Shown here: in pieces, positions 42,083 to 53,079 of the stretch
Layout: each line of letters opens with the position of its first letter
How positions within the stretch are numbered: position 1 is the stretch's first letter
Source: Pseudo-nitzschia pungens
Lineage: Eukaryota; Bacillariophyta; Bacillariophyceae; Bacillariales; Bacillariaceae
DNA: 64,000 nt
Assembly: GCA_037355855.1 (NCBI GenBank)
Contig: CM074763.1
Coordinates: forward strand, 4,340,001-4,404,000
Direction of reading: 5' to 3'
Program-made: the position numbers and the translations under genes
The notes under the pieces: generated by a model
The model's input: the letters and a program-made list of their open reading frames with translations, nothing else
Told to the model about the DNA's origin: nothing
The model's database searches: none

Positions 42083-43493
42083 TCACAATGGGTGCTGATA
42101 GCCCAGAGAGTCCATTAATTGTCTATTGAGGGCTTTGAGCGCACTCTCGTAATCCGCTTCTGACAATCCATATTGTTCCCTTGTATTTGGCTTGGAATAT
42201 TTGATCCAAGCCTCATAGATTCCAGTTGTTTGATCGTGCCCAGGGCCGGCCTTGGCGCTGTCGGTAATTAGTTGAAACTTCTGATCTGTCCGGATTTTCC
42301 CACCAGCACATTCACAAACCTGTGTGAGAGTTTCCTCGGGATAAAAGATAAGGTCTTCCATCCGTACGACAACGAATGGAAAGTCCGCACCATTTTTCCT
42401 ATCCACGTAATACGAATACCAGTCGTTCCACAAATGCGCTAAAGACATATGATGGTCCTCACGATTGTCGGCGTACTTCACAGTTACCGCATTCCAAGGA
42501 GCAGTGGCACTAGATCCTTGTCTCAAACGAGGACAATTTTTCGGTTTACCATCGCCGTGCTTCTTTGTCGGGGTATGTTCCCACTTCGCCGTGTAACAAC
42601 TCTTGCACATACTCCCAAACCATGTATATGGATGGCGAATCGTGACAACCGGCAAAATATAATCCTTGTTAATATCTGACGCCTTTTTAGTGGAATGTTT
42701 GCTCCGAAATTTGACCGGTGTATGTTTTCCCCAAGGCACTTGCTGCATGCATCATTAGAGAAGAACAGAATGTAAGACACAGATTTCTCGAGAAAACGAG
42801 AGAACCCACCGGATTCAAGATGTTCTCTTCTTTTCCACACAAATCAATCAGTTGTGACTCATTCCTTGATTTTTTTGGGTTTCCTTTACGTACCCACCGC
42901 ATTCCATATGATTCCTTGGATTGATGTGGTCCAAATTTTTCTCGCCGCTCAGGGATTTCGCAATTTTCTTTGATTAATCGAGTCAAAAGATTCGTTCCGG
43001 TATTGAACATGCCCGAAGCTCCAAGCATCCGCTCCAAGGGCGGGACTTTTTCCCGAAAAGCTGGGCAAGATTCCAATCCCAAGATAACAGGAGCCTTCCC
43101 AACGAACTCCCTCACTTGCGACCGTGTCGGAAGCTTAGCCTCCATTTCAGGGGTTAGTTCGACTCCGGCTTCGTTTCGAAACCAGTCAACAATCGATTTC
43201 TTGTCATCGTCATCCTTTGTTCCTACTGGGGCTTGATTTGACGTGTTGTCGTTGTGCAAGCCCCTGCTCATCGTATCGCCTCCTTGAGATGACGCAGCAT
43301 GTATGTGACCTTTTTCGTTAAAAAAATAACGGTTTTCGTGTGTGGAAGTACCCGAGAGAAGGGGAAGCAGGTAGATCACATTAAATAAAACCGTAATTGT
43401 TCCAAGAAATAACAGAAGACATGCCAGTGACTGCGTCGAGAAACGAAGCGGTGGCGTCGTTGACTTCAAAGAATACACAGAAGATGATGTCAT
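42083..43493 (-). CDS. Sulfotransferase-like type II membrane protein 1
   Basis: Exon 1 43493-42894, intron 42743-42893 (GTACGT...GCATGCAG, 151 bp), exon 2 42742-42083; about 419 aa. A short N-terminal tail and one membrane span (L-A-C-L-L-L-F-L-G onward) fit a Golgi type II enzyme. G-M-F-N-T-G-T-N-L resembles the 5' PAPS-binding loop. V-T-I-R-H-P-Y-T-W-F-G-S-M fits the 3' phosphate site (R..., S). Sulfotransferases move sulfate from PAPS to sugars or proteins. A shorter intron (42743-42809) would also keep the frame. I prefer the longer because its donor falls after R-W, exactly as in the paralog at 44752-46655. The GTG upstream start is rejected in favour of ATG 43493. Confidence 0.65.
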
Positions 43494-44751
43494 TCTATTG
43501 CGACGATAATAGTGGTAGAGATGCAGTGGGAGGTCTTTCTCTATCTTGGCGTTTTGGGATATCTTCTGGTCTCCACTGACCACTGTAAATCACAACAGGC
43601 TCGTCTGTCACAAAGGTTTTACGACGCAATCAATCTCAAGAGAGGTTGCAGTCCAACAAAGTTCAGTGCCGACGGTTTGAACATAACAGCTAGTTCTGTT
43701 GAGTAATTACCATGTAAGGTTTACTTGCTAGGAACTGCTTGTAACCTTACTCGTTTGAACGAGTGAAAAAATACTTCCTATGATGCGATGGTCCAACGGT
43801 CAACCAAGTTTTTCGTGTTTGTTTTTCGTTCCGATCATTTATCCCGTAAGGCATTGGTCATGGGTCCCTGGCGATTCAAATTCAGACTTGTGACCCGTGA
43901 TCTGTGATTGCGATTAACCTTAACCTTAACTGTACACTTACAAGTAACTAAACCTTACCAGTAATTTACTGGAACGAGTAACTTAATGATTAAGGTTACG
44001 GTACAAAAAATAAAATTACGAAGAAGTAAGGCTTACGAGGTAAGATACGAGTAACTTATGAATATGTAACCTTAAACCTTAAACATTACTGTATCATGTT
44101 GTTGCATCAGGATTTCGGGGGCGATACCAAACTTCACGTAGACCTTACTCGTGGTTCTTTAACGTCCCTAACCTTACTCGTACTTGCACAAGTTAAAATA
44201 ATACTTCGTAATACCGTCTCACATAATAAAAAATAACGAGTACAAGTAAGTTACCGGTAAGGATAAATTACCAGTAATCTTACCCTAGTAAGAATTACGT
44301 TGATGACATGCCAATCCAACACAAATCAAGAAAGCCGTTGTTGAGGTCATTGTTTCTATTCCTTTGCTGGAGCTATAGCGCATCTGGGATTCCATATCTT
44401 CATCAATCAATTTTCCTCAATGAGTCGACCACGTTAGCACTACGGAAGAAGACCCTTTAAAATGAGCTGTTTGCTGTATTCGACAGTGTATCCATGGTTG
44501 CAATGAGTACATGGTAATCATACGCCTTCTTTCCCTGTTTTAATTCTTGCACAGAAATAGGAAAATTTGCCGAAAGCGGACAACGATCAACTACACCTGA
44601 CGAATTAGCATGATTGATCCAAATGAAGAACGGACTTCAATGGGGCAGGAGAAATGGCCAACTCATTCGCAACGATGCATGCGTCGGCCAGTCTACCTTT
44701 CGTAAAGAAAAAACACTTACAGTTTAGATTTATCTAGTACGCGGTAGCGTG
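43494..44751. other. Intergenic region made largely of GTAAGG/CTTACTCG words
   Basis: Between the two paralogs. From about 43700 to 44300 the sequence consists mainly of short words such as GTAACCTTAC, CGAGTAAG and TTACCAGTAA on both strands. No gene found. Confidence 0.5.
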
Positions 44752-46655
44752 TTATTTCAGTCGCTCGGGCATTTCGTAACCAAAAAGGTCCATAATTTCG
44801 GGTGTGAACACTTCTTTTGCCACAAGCCAGTCTGCTTCGCGCATCCCCGCAAATCGGTTTTTGTCCGATCCATACTTCACCATGGCCGAGATCATGTTCG
44901 TTTGGCTTTTGTGTGCTGCACCCCACTTGGCGCTATCCACTACATACCGGAACATTCCGTCTTTGTTGCGGGGAACCGCGCCTGCACACTGGCAAACGGT
45001 TTCGATGAGTTCCCTCGCGTGAAATTGGATGTCTTCAAATCGCACAATCAATCGGGGATAATCTACTTCCAGATATTCCTTGTACCACTGTGCCCAGTAG
45101 TGAGCTAGTGATGTGTAGTTAGCTGGCGGTTTGTATTTGACCGTTAACGGTACAATATCCGGTTGTCCATTTTTGAGAAGCTTGTCGTTGGCAAGATTTG
45201 GGCAAACTTTTGTGTGTGGCCATCTAGCTTCATAGTTGTGTTTACACTGAATATATGCACGTAGGGAGAGATTTTTTTACATTGACGAAAATAGTACAAT
45301 GAATGAAAATGAAGTTGAGACAAATGAGTTGAATAAGTGAGTTAGAGGGCAGACAATTTCTGTATGTCAGAAATTCAACACAAACAACGAAATAATATTT
45401 ACCATGCTTTGCATCCAACTGAAAGGATCTCTTACAAGCACTATCGGCATTACATTAGTCTTGTTGGTTTTGTGTTCATGACTGGCTGTGTTGGTCCATT
45501 TTCGGTGAGCTGGCATATGTTTTCCCCAAGGTACTTGCTGAAAACAATGAAGAAATTAATGTCATATTTTATACCAATGTGTGAGCAACATACAATGAAA
45601 AACATCACAATTAAAGTTCTTCGCGATACGAGTTTGCCATTGTTGTAAGGTGCTGTGATATTCAATGTCCTCTGCGAAGGCATCGAGCTCAAACCTACCC
45701 ATCGCGTACCACCACTTCTATCTCTCTTGTTGTTGGGCAACTTGCAATTGTTGCTAATATACATGGCAAAAGGGTTTGTCCCCGTGTTGAACATCCCAGC
45801 CGTCCCAATCGATGCATCCTCGGGATCAAATTGTGTCCGGAATCTTTCACAATGTTCCAATCCCAGTATGACTGGTTTCTCACCGTACAATTTTTTAACA
45901 GACGACCATTTTGGCAACAACGCGATTGCCTCCGGATCAATGTCTACGATTCCGGCTTCATTCAGGATCTGTACCAGTCGTTCTCTTCCCTTTATTGCTT
46001 TATCGTGTGTTATGCCTTTCAGTGCATTAACTTCCTTCTTTCTGAATCCCATCGATTCCAAGTCTTCTTTCTTAACCTTCGTAATTGGTGTGTAAACAAT
46101 ATTCCCCTTTTTGTCGCGTTTCTGATCTAATTGGACCCGGTTCTTCTTACTAAACGGCTTGAATATATTTTTTTTCGAAGGATTCAGTTTGTCGACCGGT
46201 GGATACCGCTCTTTGAGCGATTTCAGCTTTGGCAATATTTCCTCCCATGGTTTCGAAATGTGTTTCTCGTGTTCTGGAGGTGCTTGCTCCTGTTGTTCTT
46301 TCTGATCTCGCTGCTGCTTTCTTTGGACACTCTGCTGCTCTGCTTTTCTTTTGGCCTTGTAATCTTCCGCTTGCCTTTGAACTTTTTGCGGGCTTACCAC
46401 CTCTTTCTTCCGCACCGTTGAAACGACTCCTGGTTTTTGTCCTGCAGTTTGATTGTCTGCTATGAAGGACAATGCGATCACATACACAATGACCACAGTG
46501 CACATCACAAATACTACAAAATGCTGCAACCGAGAATTAATCAACACTAGACCGCGATTGCTACTGCCCTTCCTGCGGAGTCGAGGCGACAGCGACGAAG
46601 ACTTGGTGACGTCCGATGGTACCACATCCGCGCTTCTGTGTCGCAAGGACTGCAT
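44752..46655 (-). CDS. Sulfotransferase-like type II membrane protein 2
   Basis: Three exons: 46655-45699, 45537-45403 and 45246-44752, with introns of 161 bp (GTAGGT...TTTTCAG) and 156 bp (GTAAAT...ATTCAG); about 528 aa. One membrane span near residue 50, then a long Lys/Gln/Arg-rich, coiled-coil-like stem. The domain matches protein 1: G-M-F-N-T-G-T-N-P, then the exon junction R-W / Q-V-P-W-G-K-H, then V-L-V-R-D-P-F-S-W-M-Q-S-M and, after intron 2, C-K-H-N-Y. Intron 1 sits at the same place as that of protein 1, while intron 2 is unique to this gene. This suggests a tandem duplication with later intron gain or loss. Substrate unknown. Confidence 0.68.
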
Positions 46656-47220
46656 AGTAGGCTTGGTCGATCACCGTTTTTTCGGCTGTTACTAGTGGAA
46701 AGTCAACTGCGATAGGTGCCAGTATGCGGACTGCGATACGAGTAAGTTTGTGGACTTTTGAGGTGATACGAGAAGTGTCGAGGACTGTTTGATGGTGGAA
46801 CGTTTCAGAAGGAAAAGGTGAGCGGAATGACAGTCATTGCAACCTCGCCAATGCGTAAGGTAATTACCGTACGGTACGGTAAGAAAAACGAGATAAGGTT
46901 AAGTTACTTGTCACTTGTGCGGCGGAAGTCGCTCACTTTTTATTGGTGTAACGATGTTCAATCGGTTTGCAAGTCACGTACGTATGGTACCGGTACGTGT
47001 ACGTACCGTACGAACCTGTTCAAAATTCAAATTTTTTTGGCGAAACAACATACCGTATTTCGTGTTATTTGTACGTACAGTATATATTTAGTGAACATAC
47101 ATACGTACGTAATTTGTACTACTTCTTTTATGATGTGACGCATCATGCAATGAGTATTAAGGTTAATTACCGTGAGGTTTACCGTACCGGTATGATAATT
47201 TTTGATTGATTGAGAAATCC
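46656..47220. other. Intergenic region, TACGTACG-rich
   Basis: Promoter side of sulfotransferase-like gene 2. Dense in GTAC, TACGTACG and TACCGGTACG (46860-47200). No gene. Confidence 0.4.
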
Positions 47221-47589
47221 TTATTTTCTTATTACCACCATGTCTGCTCGAGTGTAATTACCATCAACTACTAGTAGCCATCTCCAACCCAGAACATAGT
47301 TCCATTTTACTTGTCTTTTGCCGTCTACAGGAGTTGTTGCTGCCATGATATTGAGTTCACGGTGAACCATCACAATATTCGAATGACAAGCAAAGGTTGA
47401 AGGACCAAAGAGAATAATGAGTTTTTGGGTGTGTCGTTTGTCATAGGCCGACCATCCATTCTGAAAGATTTCATACCAACCGGTACCAGTAGGTGGGTAT
47501 TCGTGGAGATAGATCAAAGGGCAATTGAAGTCCGTCATTGAATCCTCCACCATCCGCATCCTCATCATCCTTTCTACCTCTGTGAACAC
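47221..47589 (-). CDS. Hypothetical small protein or terminal exon
   Basis: 122 codons with GTG at the formal start and a natural-looking composition (W-Y-E-I-F-Q-N-G-W; G-W-R-W-L-L-V-V-D-G). Intron signals just upstream (about 47590-47715) could link it to an upstream exon that overlaps the end of the membrane protein gene. No family recognised. Confidence 0.3.
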   Translation of the reverse strand: MFTEVERMMRMRMVEDSMTDFNCPLIYLHEYPPTGTGWYEIFQNGWSAYDKRHTQKLIILFGPSTFACHSNIVMVHRELNIMAATTPVDGKRQVKWNYVLGWRWLLVVDGNYTRADMVVIRK

Positions 47590-47718
47590 ATCTTTGGATA
47601 CAATTACATGATTTGGAGCCGATGCAATGGGTTATCATGTTCAATTTGACAAAAAGAACCAGCCTACTACACTGAGGTAAGTACATGAATTTGTGATGCA
47701 ATCCAAATTCATCCCAAC

Positions 47719-49949
47719 TCATACCAAATCTGAGATCTGCATCGAACCGTTGGTGTTACCATCGTCGTGTATGCTCGGACTCTGGTTCTCTTCTTCTTCT
47801 TCAATGAGTTGGTCTCCGTCCACAGACGATACTGACGAACCATCACCTTCGTCTTCATCTTCGTTTGTGCGACGTTTGCAGAGTAACAGAAGATTTGTTG
47901 TCGCAATATCGACGCAGAAAAACAGAACTCCCCAACAAGCAAAAAATGTCGGGCCAATTTCTGTCCCCACCCCATTCTTCTTGAACAAAATGAAGTAGGA
48001 TCCAAAGCACCAAAGTGCGAGAAAAAGTGTCCCAGCGGTGACATGAACAAAAGGCATGAATCGTCCACACGACGGAAGAAACGACACAAATACCATGATT
48101 AAAGCTATTATTGCGCTTCCGAACGCAAGCAATATCACTAGCTCGAGCTGACCGCAAACTGCCACGTCTTTCAACAAACAATCCTTTAAAGAGTTCTCGT
48201 GAACAAAATGTAGAATGCCAAACATCGTAGCGGATGCAGCGCTCAAGAAGATCCAGTCAGTTGTTGTCATCGAGGCATTCGACCAATTGGTGAACAAATA
48301 TAGTGAGGTGAAGAACGAACCATAACTCATAAATAACTGATTGGCCGTCATGTCCTTCATTCCCCCTCTATCGGTTATATCGTCTTTGAAATACAAAGTA
48401 ACAGCGATTTGACCACGGATCCATATTCCTATGCATGTCAATATCTAAGCCCGAAGGCGTGTTCGCGGAGGTGAAAATAAAGAGACAGATACAGAGAGGG
48501 ATAACCGTTGTGTAAGTGATTATCTTTCCGTACTTGTGTTAGTGGATAAGAACTCACGGGGATAAGGGGTTACTTCAAAGAAATGGTGGTAAAGCGAACT
48601 GCATTGCACTGCACTGCACAGCGATGGATTCTTTTAGTTGGACCTACCAGGAGACCTTCGACTACAAATGCCCACTTCTTCTGGATCGTACTTATCACCC
48701 ATCCAATAAAACAAAGAACAATCGAAATAGCGGGAGCCAGGACAATCCATTGCTCGAGGAGTGGCACATCCTTTTTCATATCCCCACGAAAAACTGCGAT
48801 ACATACAATAGATTCTACCCATAGCAGGAACCAAATTTCGATTCGACCAAGATTACGTTTTCCGACCATGACCTTCTTGTTGAATTTAGTCTCGAGTTCG
48901 ATTCGCGAAGAGACTGCGAACACATCATCATCCGTAGAACCAAAAGAAGAAAACGAGCCTCCTACCGCGTCGAACAACTCAGCTTCCGAAGGATTGGCAT
49001 TGCGTGGGTCATCGGCGGGATCTACAGCTGGCGGTCGTGTAATATTGGCGTATGCAAAATCGAGAAAGCCAGCAGCTCCAAACAAATCTCGTGTCCTTTC
49101 TGACTCCATTGTACCGAACTCTACTTGTGAATAGGGGGATGCTTCCAATACCGAGTCAGCGTAAGTCGTCGTCATGAGAATGTTGAAGGCAATGGAAAAG
49201 GAAAGATAAATTCCAAAATACATCGTGTTGATCTGCACTGCAGGCCCGGTGTTGAATGTCAAATAGCCAATAGCTATAGCCCAGGTAATGAGCATTATCA
49301 ATGCAAACTCAGCCTGACATTTCAACGGCGCTTTTCGCCACGGTATCATGATACAAGACGTAACACCTGTAAAAAGTCCGACAAAGATCCCATATGATGT
49401 CCTGCCACAACTGTAATACCCCTTGGTTCTACACGGTGATTCGTCCAACAGGGAAAAACCTGTCACCATGACGAGAAACCCAGATGTAGCTAGAAATGTC
49501 CATTGAGTTGTAGTCAAAGCATTTTCATCGCGAAGAATATACTGCTTGAACCACGAAGAAGTCAAATAGACTGAGATGATGAAGCTCCCAAATGAAAAGA
49601 AATAAATGTTTGGTTGGCTGATATCGGAATCGTAACCATCTTTCACGGTCGCCATCACAAGTTTGTCCAGCGGCGTATTGGAACCAACAAGAGTTGCGAC
49701 TGCTATAATAGTCCACACTATCAGGTTCGAAAAAATGAGAATCGTTTCGATCCATGTTTTTAATTTTCCTTCGCAGCATATCGATGTTGAAATTCCTCCC
49801 AGGGGAAACAGTATCGATGGAGAATAGAGAGTTAGAACGACAATCTCGCGGTTTGTGAAACCTTCATCTCCGTAAGAACTGGCGGCGAGAGACAACCAAA
49901 CAAGGCCCGATGAAAAGAAGAGCATTGCCCACCATTTGAATCGGTTCAT
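47719..49949 (-). CDS. Multi-pass membrane protein with internal duplication
   Basis: Exon 1 49949-48648, intron 48445-48647 (GTAGGT...GCTTAG, 203 bp), exon 2 48444-47719; about 675 aa, phase 0. I propose one gene because the halves match each other. P-N-I-Y-F-F-S-F-G-S-F in half 1 parallels N-Q-L-F-M-S-Y-G-S-F-F in half 2. T-T-T-Q-W-T-F-L parallels T-T-T-D-W-I-F-L. The hydrophobic segments fall in the same order, about five to six per half. An acidic, Ser-rich loop (residues about 285-350) joins the halves and an acidic tail follows. If unspliced, two neighbouring genes result. Family and transported substrate, if any, unknown. Confidence 0.6.
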
Positions 49950-51248
49950 TGTAGATCAAATCACTGAACCACGACCAAGAACCAGAAAGATTTATCCGTG
50001 TCTTTGAGAAGTTATTGCTCCGAGTAGAGAAATTGTGGGATTGGTTTCACAGTAACCAAAAGTTACACAGCAACCATTTTTTCCTCGAAAAGCGATCGAA
50101 CCTAGTGAGAAATGAAATTCGTCTCGATTGCTATGGTACAGTAATTGATACTCTGGTACAATATGTTTTTCGTCTTCAAATCACAGCAACAGTTGCTTGT
50201 CGAGGGCTGGAACCGGCTCTCCGCGAGAAGGTACGTATTGTAATTTTAATTTCATGAGCGATACAGTGAGGGAGATATCTTTTGATTGTAGCGGCCTCTT
50301 TAGAACAGGACCGTGTTGGAACCTGGTTGGAACGGTATGATAACTTTCTGCAACAAAAAAGTAAGCTTACGTGTACCAGTACAGGTAAGCCTTACTTTGT
50401 ACTCTGTATGAATCGTAGAAAATACTAGTACTTCGTAGTAAGTAATTACTAGTACTCCGTAAACATGTAGAAATTCTACAGGGGCCCAATTGACGCGTGC
50501 AAAGTTCATTCCCAAGCACTTAAAAGACAAAATTCCTATCACTTGTCCCCCGGTTCTGCATCCAACTAACCTTACTACGTACTAATTTCTACGGAAACCG
50601 GGGGACAGCTGACAGGCTAGTAAACCTCTTAAGTAAGGTAACCTTGCCGCTATGAGTGTGGTGCCGTAAAATCTTAAGAGTTCTGAGTTCAAAAATTAAA
50701 ATACCGGTAACCTTACGAAGTAATATTTTGCCATGTCACGAGATCACTGGTACGTTACGGGTACTCGTACATGCTGTACCGTACAGTACCAGGTATTGTA
50801 TGATTCATGAACATAAATTTTCCCCGAAAAACTTTTAAAAAAAAAAGTACGTAAGATCTTAACGCACGTACTGGTACGGGTACCATCACCGTAAACCTTA
50901 CGCTAAGTGTAAACCTTACGTACCAATCTTTTGATAGTATGACCCAAGAAAAATCAAAACTAAATCAGCTCCTTGGGGAATAATCATCATTCCATTATTT
51001 TTTCATACCGTGAGGTTAAGGTTTAATACTACGAGTGTCGTCCGTGCGCATGCACTAAGCACCTGCGCAAACGTGATTCCTTTCGACGAGCTGTGAAATC
51101 CCACCCAAACTCTTCGGTGAGATGTCATTATTTTGTTGCGGGTAAGCCTTACCTAAACGGATACATGTAGGGACACACGAAGTACCACAGGGCACAACCA
51201 CACTTAACGCAGAATGGAGGATATGTATGGTTTCATTTGTTGAGAAGA
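49950..51248. other. Divergent intergenic region with a foldback MITE
   Basis: Shared upstream region of the membrane protein and the Sac3-like gene. Holds foldback MITE copy 2 and many GTAC/CTTAC words (50340-50960). No RNA gene or ORF supported. Confidence 0.4.
50527..50625. mobile_element. Foldback MITE, copy 2
   Basis: TTCCTATCACTTGTCCCCCG ... CGGGGGACAGCTGACAGG. The arms are slightly diverged. The middle part (TAATTTCTACGGAAACC) is shared with the other copies. Confidence 0.8.
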
Positions 51249-52925
51249 GCTATGAGAGTCATGCGGCCTTATCAATTTTGCAGCAAAGAGGAGTGCAGCC
51301 AGCGCCAAGATCTGCGGCAAGTTTCGGAGCTGGAGGCAACGGCAGAGACATGTCTTCTTCCGCAGTCGAAAAGAATATTAGATCCTCGGTACGCCGTTGG
51401 CAAGTACCGGCGTTCGGCAGCTGGCGGTGACGATGGTCGATCGGTCCGAGGAAGAAAGGAGCTGTTTGCGACACTGCTTCACCTGATGCAAGTATGCGCG
51501 ACATTTCGAGCCAGTCCGAATCACCCAAAGATCGAAAATTTGGACGTGGTTATCGGCTTTGTGACGGATCGATTGCGAGCGTGCCAGTCGGATGCCACGA
51601 GACTGATGTTCAGCAGCCAAAAGTGCGCCCCTGCTTCCTGGCATGCCTGTGTGATTCGCATCCTCATCTGGCTCCGATATACTTGTTGCAGGTATGCTGT
51701 TAGTAGCAACGATGTTATGAATGCTAATACTACGGCACGGACGATCGATCACATGCGTTCGACAGCCTACGACGCCTATTGGAGCACAAGGGAGCAACAT
51801 CAGAAAAATGTGCATCGGGGGCAGCAATCCCGCAATCTAATGGACTCAGCGACTGATGACGATGACGAAATGTTGTGCTACGATGCGATATCGCGGATTT
51901 GTGTCGCGTCAAACCTGTCGACAGCTCAGAACCTGCCGTCGTTGGAAACAAGCTGGAACGGAATGCTGCTGGAATTTACCAAACGACGTCAAGAAGGAAT
52001 GTCTTATCCTCTTTGGAACCTTGCTCTAGAAATCGCATCCCATGCGAGACGTGAGGAATATTACGTACTGTGGGGAGCAAACAATACGTTATCAGAAAAA
52101 ATACCGATATTGGCTAGATCTATTCTGAGTGGGGAGATCCTCCTTCCGTGGAGGTATCGGACAGTGCAACATTGCAACCTTAGTTTTGGAAAGGGGGAGA
52201 TGGTCACCGACATGAATCGATTGTTGGGAATTGATAGCCTTTCACGTATGAAAGCCGCAGAGCAAACACAACCTACACCCCACACGATTGGCTCGTGTTG
52301 GAGCGTAGAATATGCCAAGGTCTTTGGGCTGCCAGTGGAAGAAGAATATAACAACGAGAACGACCCTAGAAATACAGGCGCGAAGGAAATCATAAGCCCC
52401 AGGCCAACCATCAGAATGAAGCTCAAGCATTTCGCCATGCCCGAATTTGATTATTCAGCAGTGAGTTCGACACTTTTGCAAACAATACGCGATTCAGACC
52501 AACGATGGATATTCGGGAAATATTATGATGGCTCGCATACCTGTTCAATGGGACTTAAATCTGAGTGCCTTCGTCAATTACTGGAATTTGGATCACCTTC
52601 AAAACACGAAAGATTCGTGAATACATGCTTCAACGCCGCATGCGTCCTAGACAATGACAAAAATGAACAGTCACTCAACGATATTATTTCCCCAACGACA
52701 TCTCTATCACGAGCCTTGGCATTCAACGGCGACGGAATGAGCGATGGCAATCCCACGTCCGCCTTATTTGGAGACTCCGAACCTCGGCATCGTACGTCTC
52801 CACTTAAAACTGCACTCGATAGGATCAAGATGGAAGAAAAGAAAAAGAAGGGAAAGATATGCCGGTTTTTTCGCACAAGCAAAGGCTGTCGATTTGGTGA
52901 CAAATGTCGGTTTGACCACGTATGA
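51249..52925 (+). CDS. Sac3/GANP-like protein with C-terminal CCCH zinc finger
   Basis: About 558 aa in one exon. The N-terminus has R-P-Y-Q-F-C-S-K-E-E followed by R-I-L-D-P-R-Y-A-V-G-K-Y-R-R-S-A-A-G, the opening block of the Sac3/GANP/Thp3 domain (helical plus winged helix), which works in mRNA export or related RNA processing. The C-terminus has one finger C-X8-C-X5-C-X3-H (C-R-F-F ... C-R-F-D-H), a common RNA-binding type. A Lys-rich stretch precedes the finger. ATG 51249 (or 51258) is chosen; the frame reaches TTG at 51237. An upstream exon is possible because the domain begins so close to the start. The pairing of a Sac3 domain with a CCCH finger is unusual. Confidence 0.7.
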   Translation, partial: AMRVMRPYQFCSKEECSQRQDLRQVSELEATAETCLLPQSKRILDPRYAVGKYRRSAAGGDDGRSVRGRKELFATLLHLMQVCATFRASPNHPKIENLDVVIGFVTDRLRACQSDATRLMFSSQKCAPASWHACVIRILIWLRYTCCRYAVSSNDVMNANTTARTIDHMRSTAYDAYWSTREQHQKNVHRGQQSRNLMDSATDDDDEMLCYDAISRICVASNLSTAQNLPSLETSWNGMLLEFTKRRQEGMSYPLWNLALEIASHARREEYYVLWGANNTLSEKIPILARSILSGEILLPWRYRTVQHCNLSFGKGEMVTDMNRLLGIDSLSRMKAAEQTQPTPHTIGSCWSVEYAKVFGLPVEEEYNNENDPRNTGAKEIISPRPTIRMKLKHFAMPEFDYSAVSSTLLQTIRDSDQRWIFGKYYDGSHTCSMGLKSECLRQLLEFGSPSKHERFVNTCFNAACVLDNDKNEQSLNDIISPTTSLSRALAFNGDGMSDGNPTSALFGDSEPRHRTSPLKTALDRIKMEEKKKKGKICRFFRTSKGCRFGDKCRFDHV

Positions 52926-53079
52926 ATTGCGTTTTTGTGAATAACCTAACAACACCAAGACAGATATTTTCTAATGCATAGAATAGAACCCTTACTTAAC
53001 GCTATGACAATGCAGAACTGTCTCCAAACAAACGCTTCGAGAACGCGCTCTAGCATACGTGCAAAATTGATTCCGTGTG

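Noticed and set aside
42743..42809. 67-bp intron as the main model for sulfotransferase-like gene 1
   Set aside because: It is possible, but the donor at 42893 is stronger and matches the intron position in the paralog; kept only as an alternative splice.
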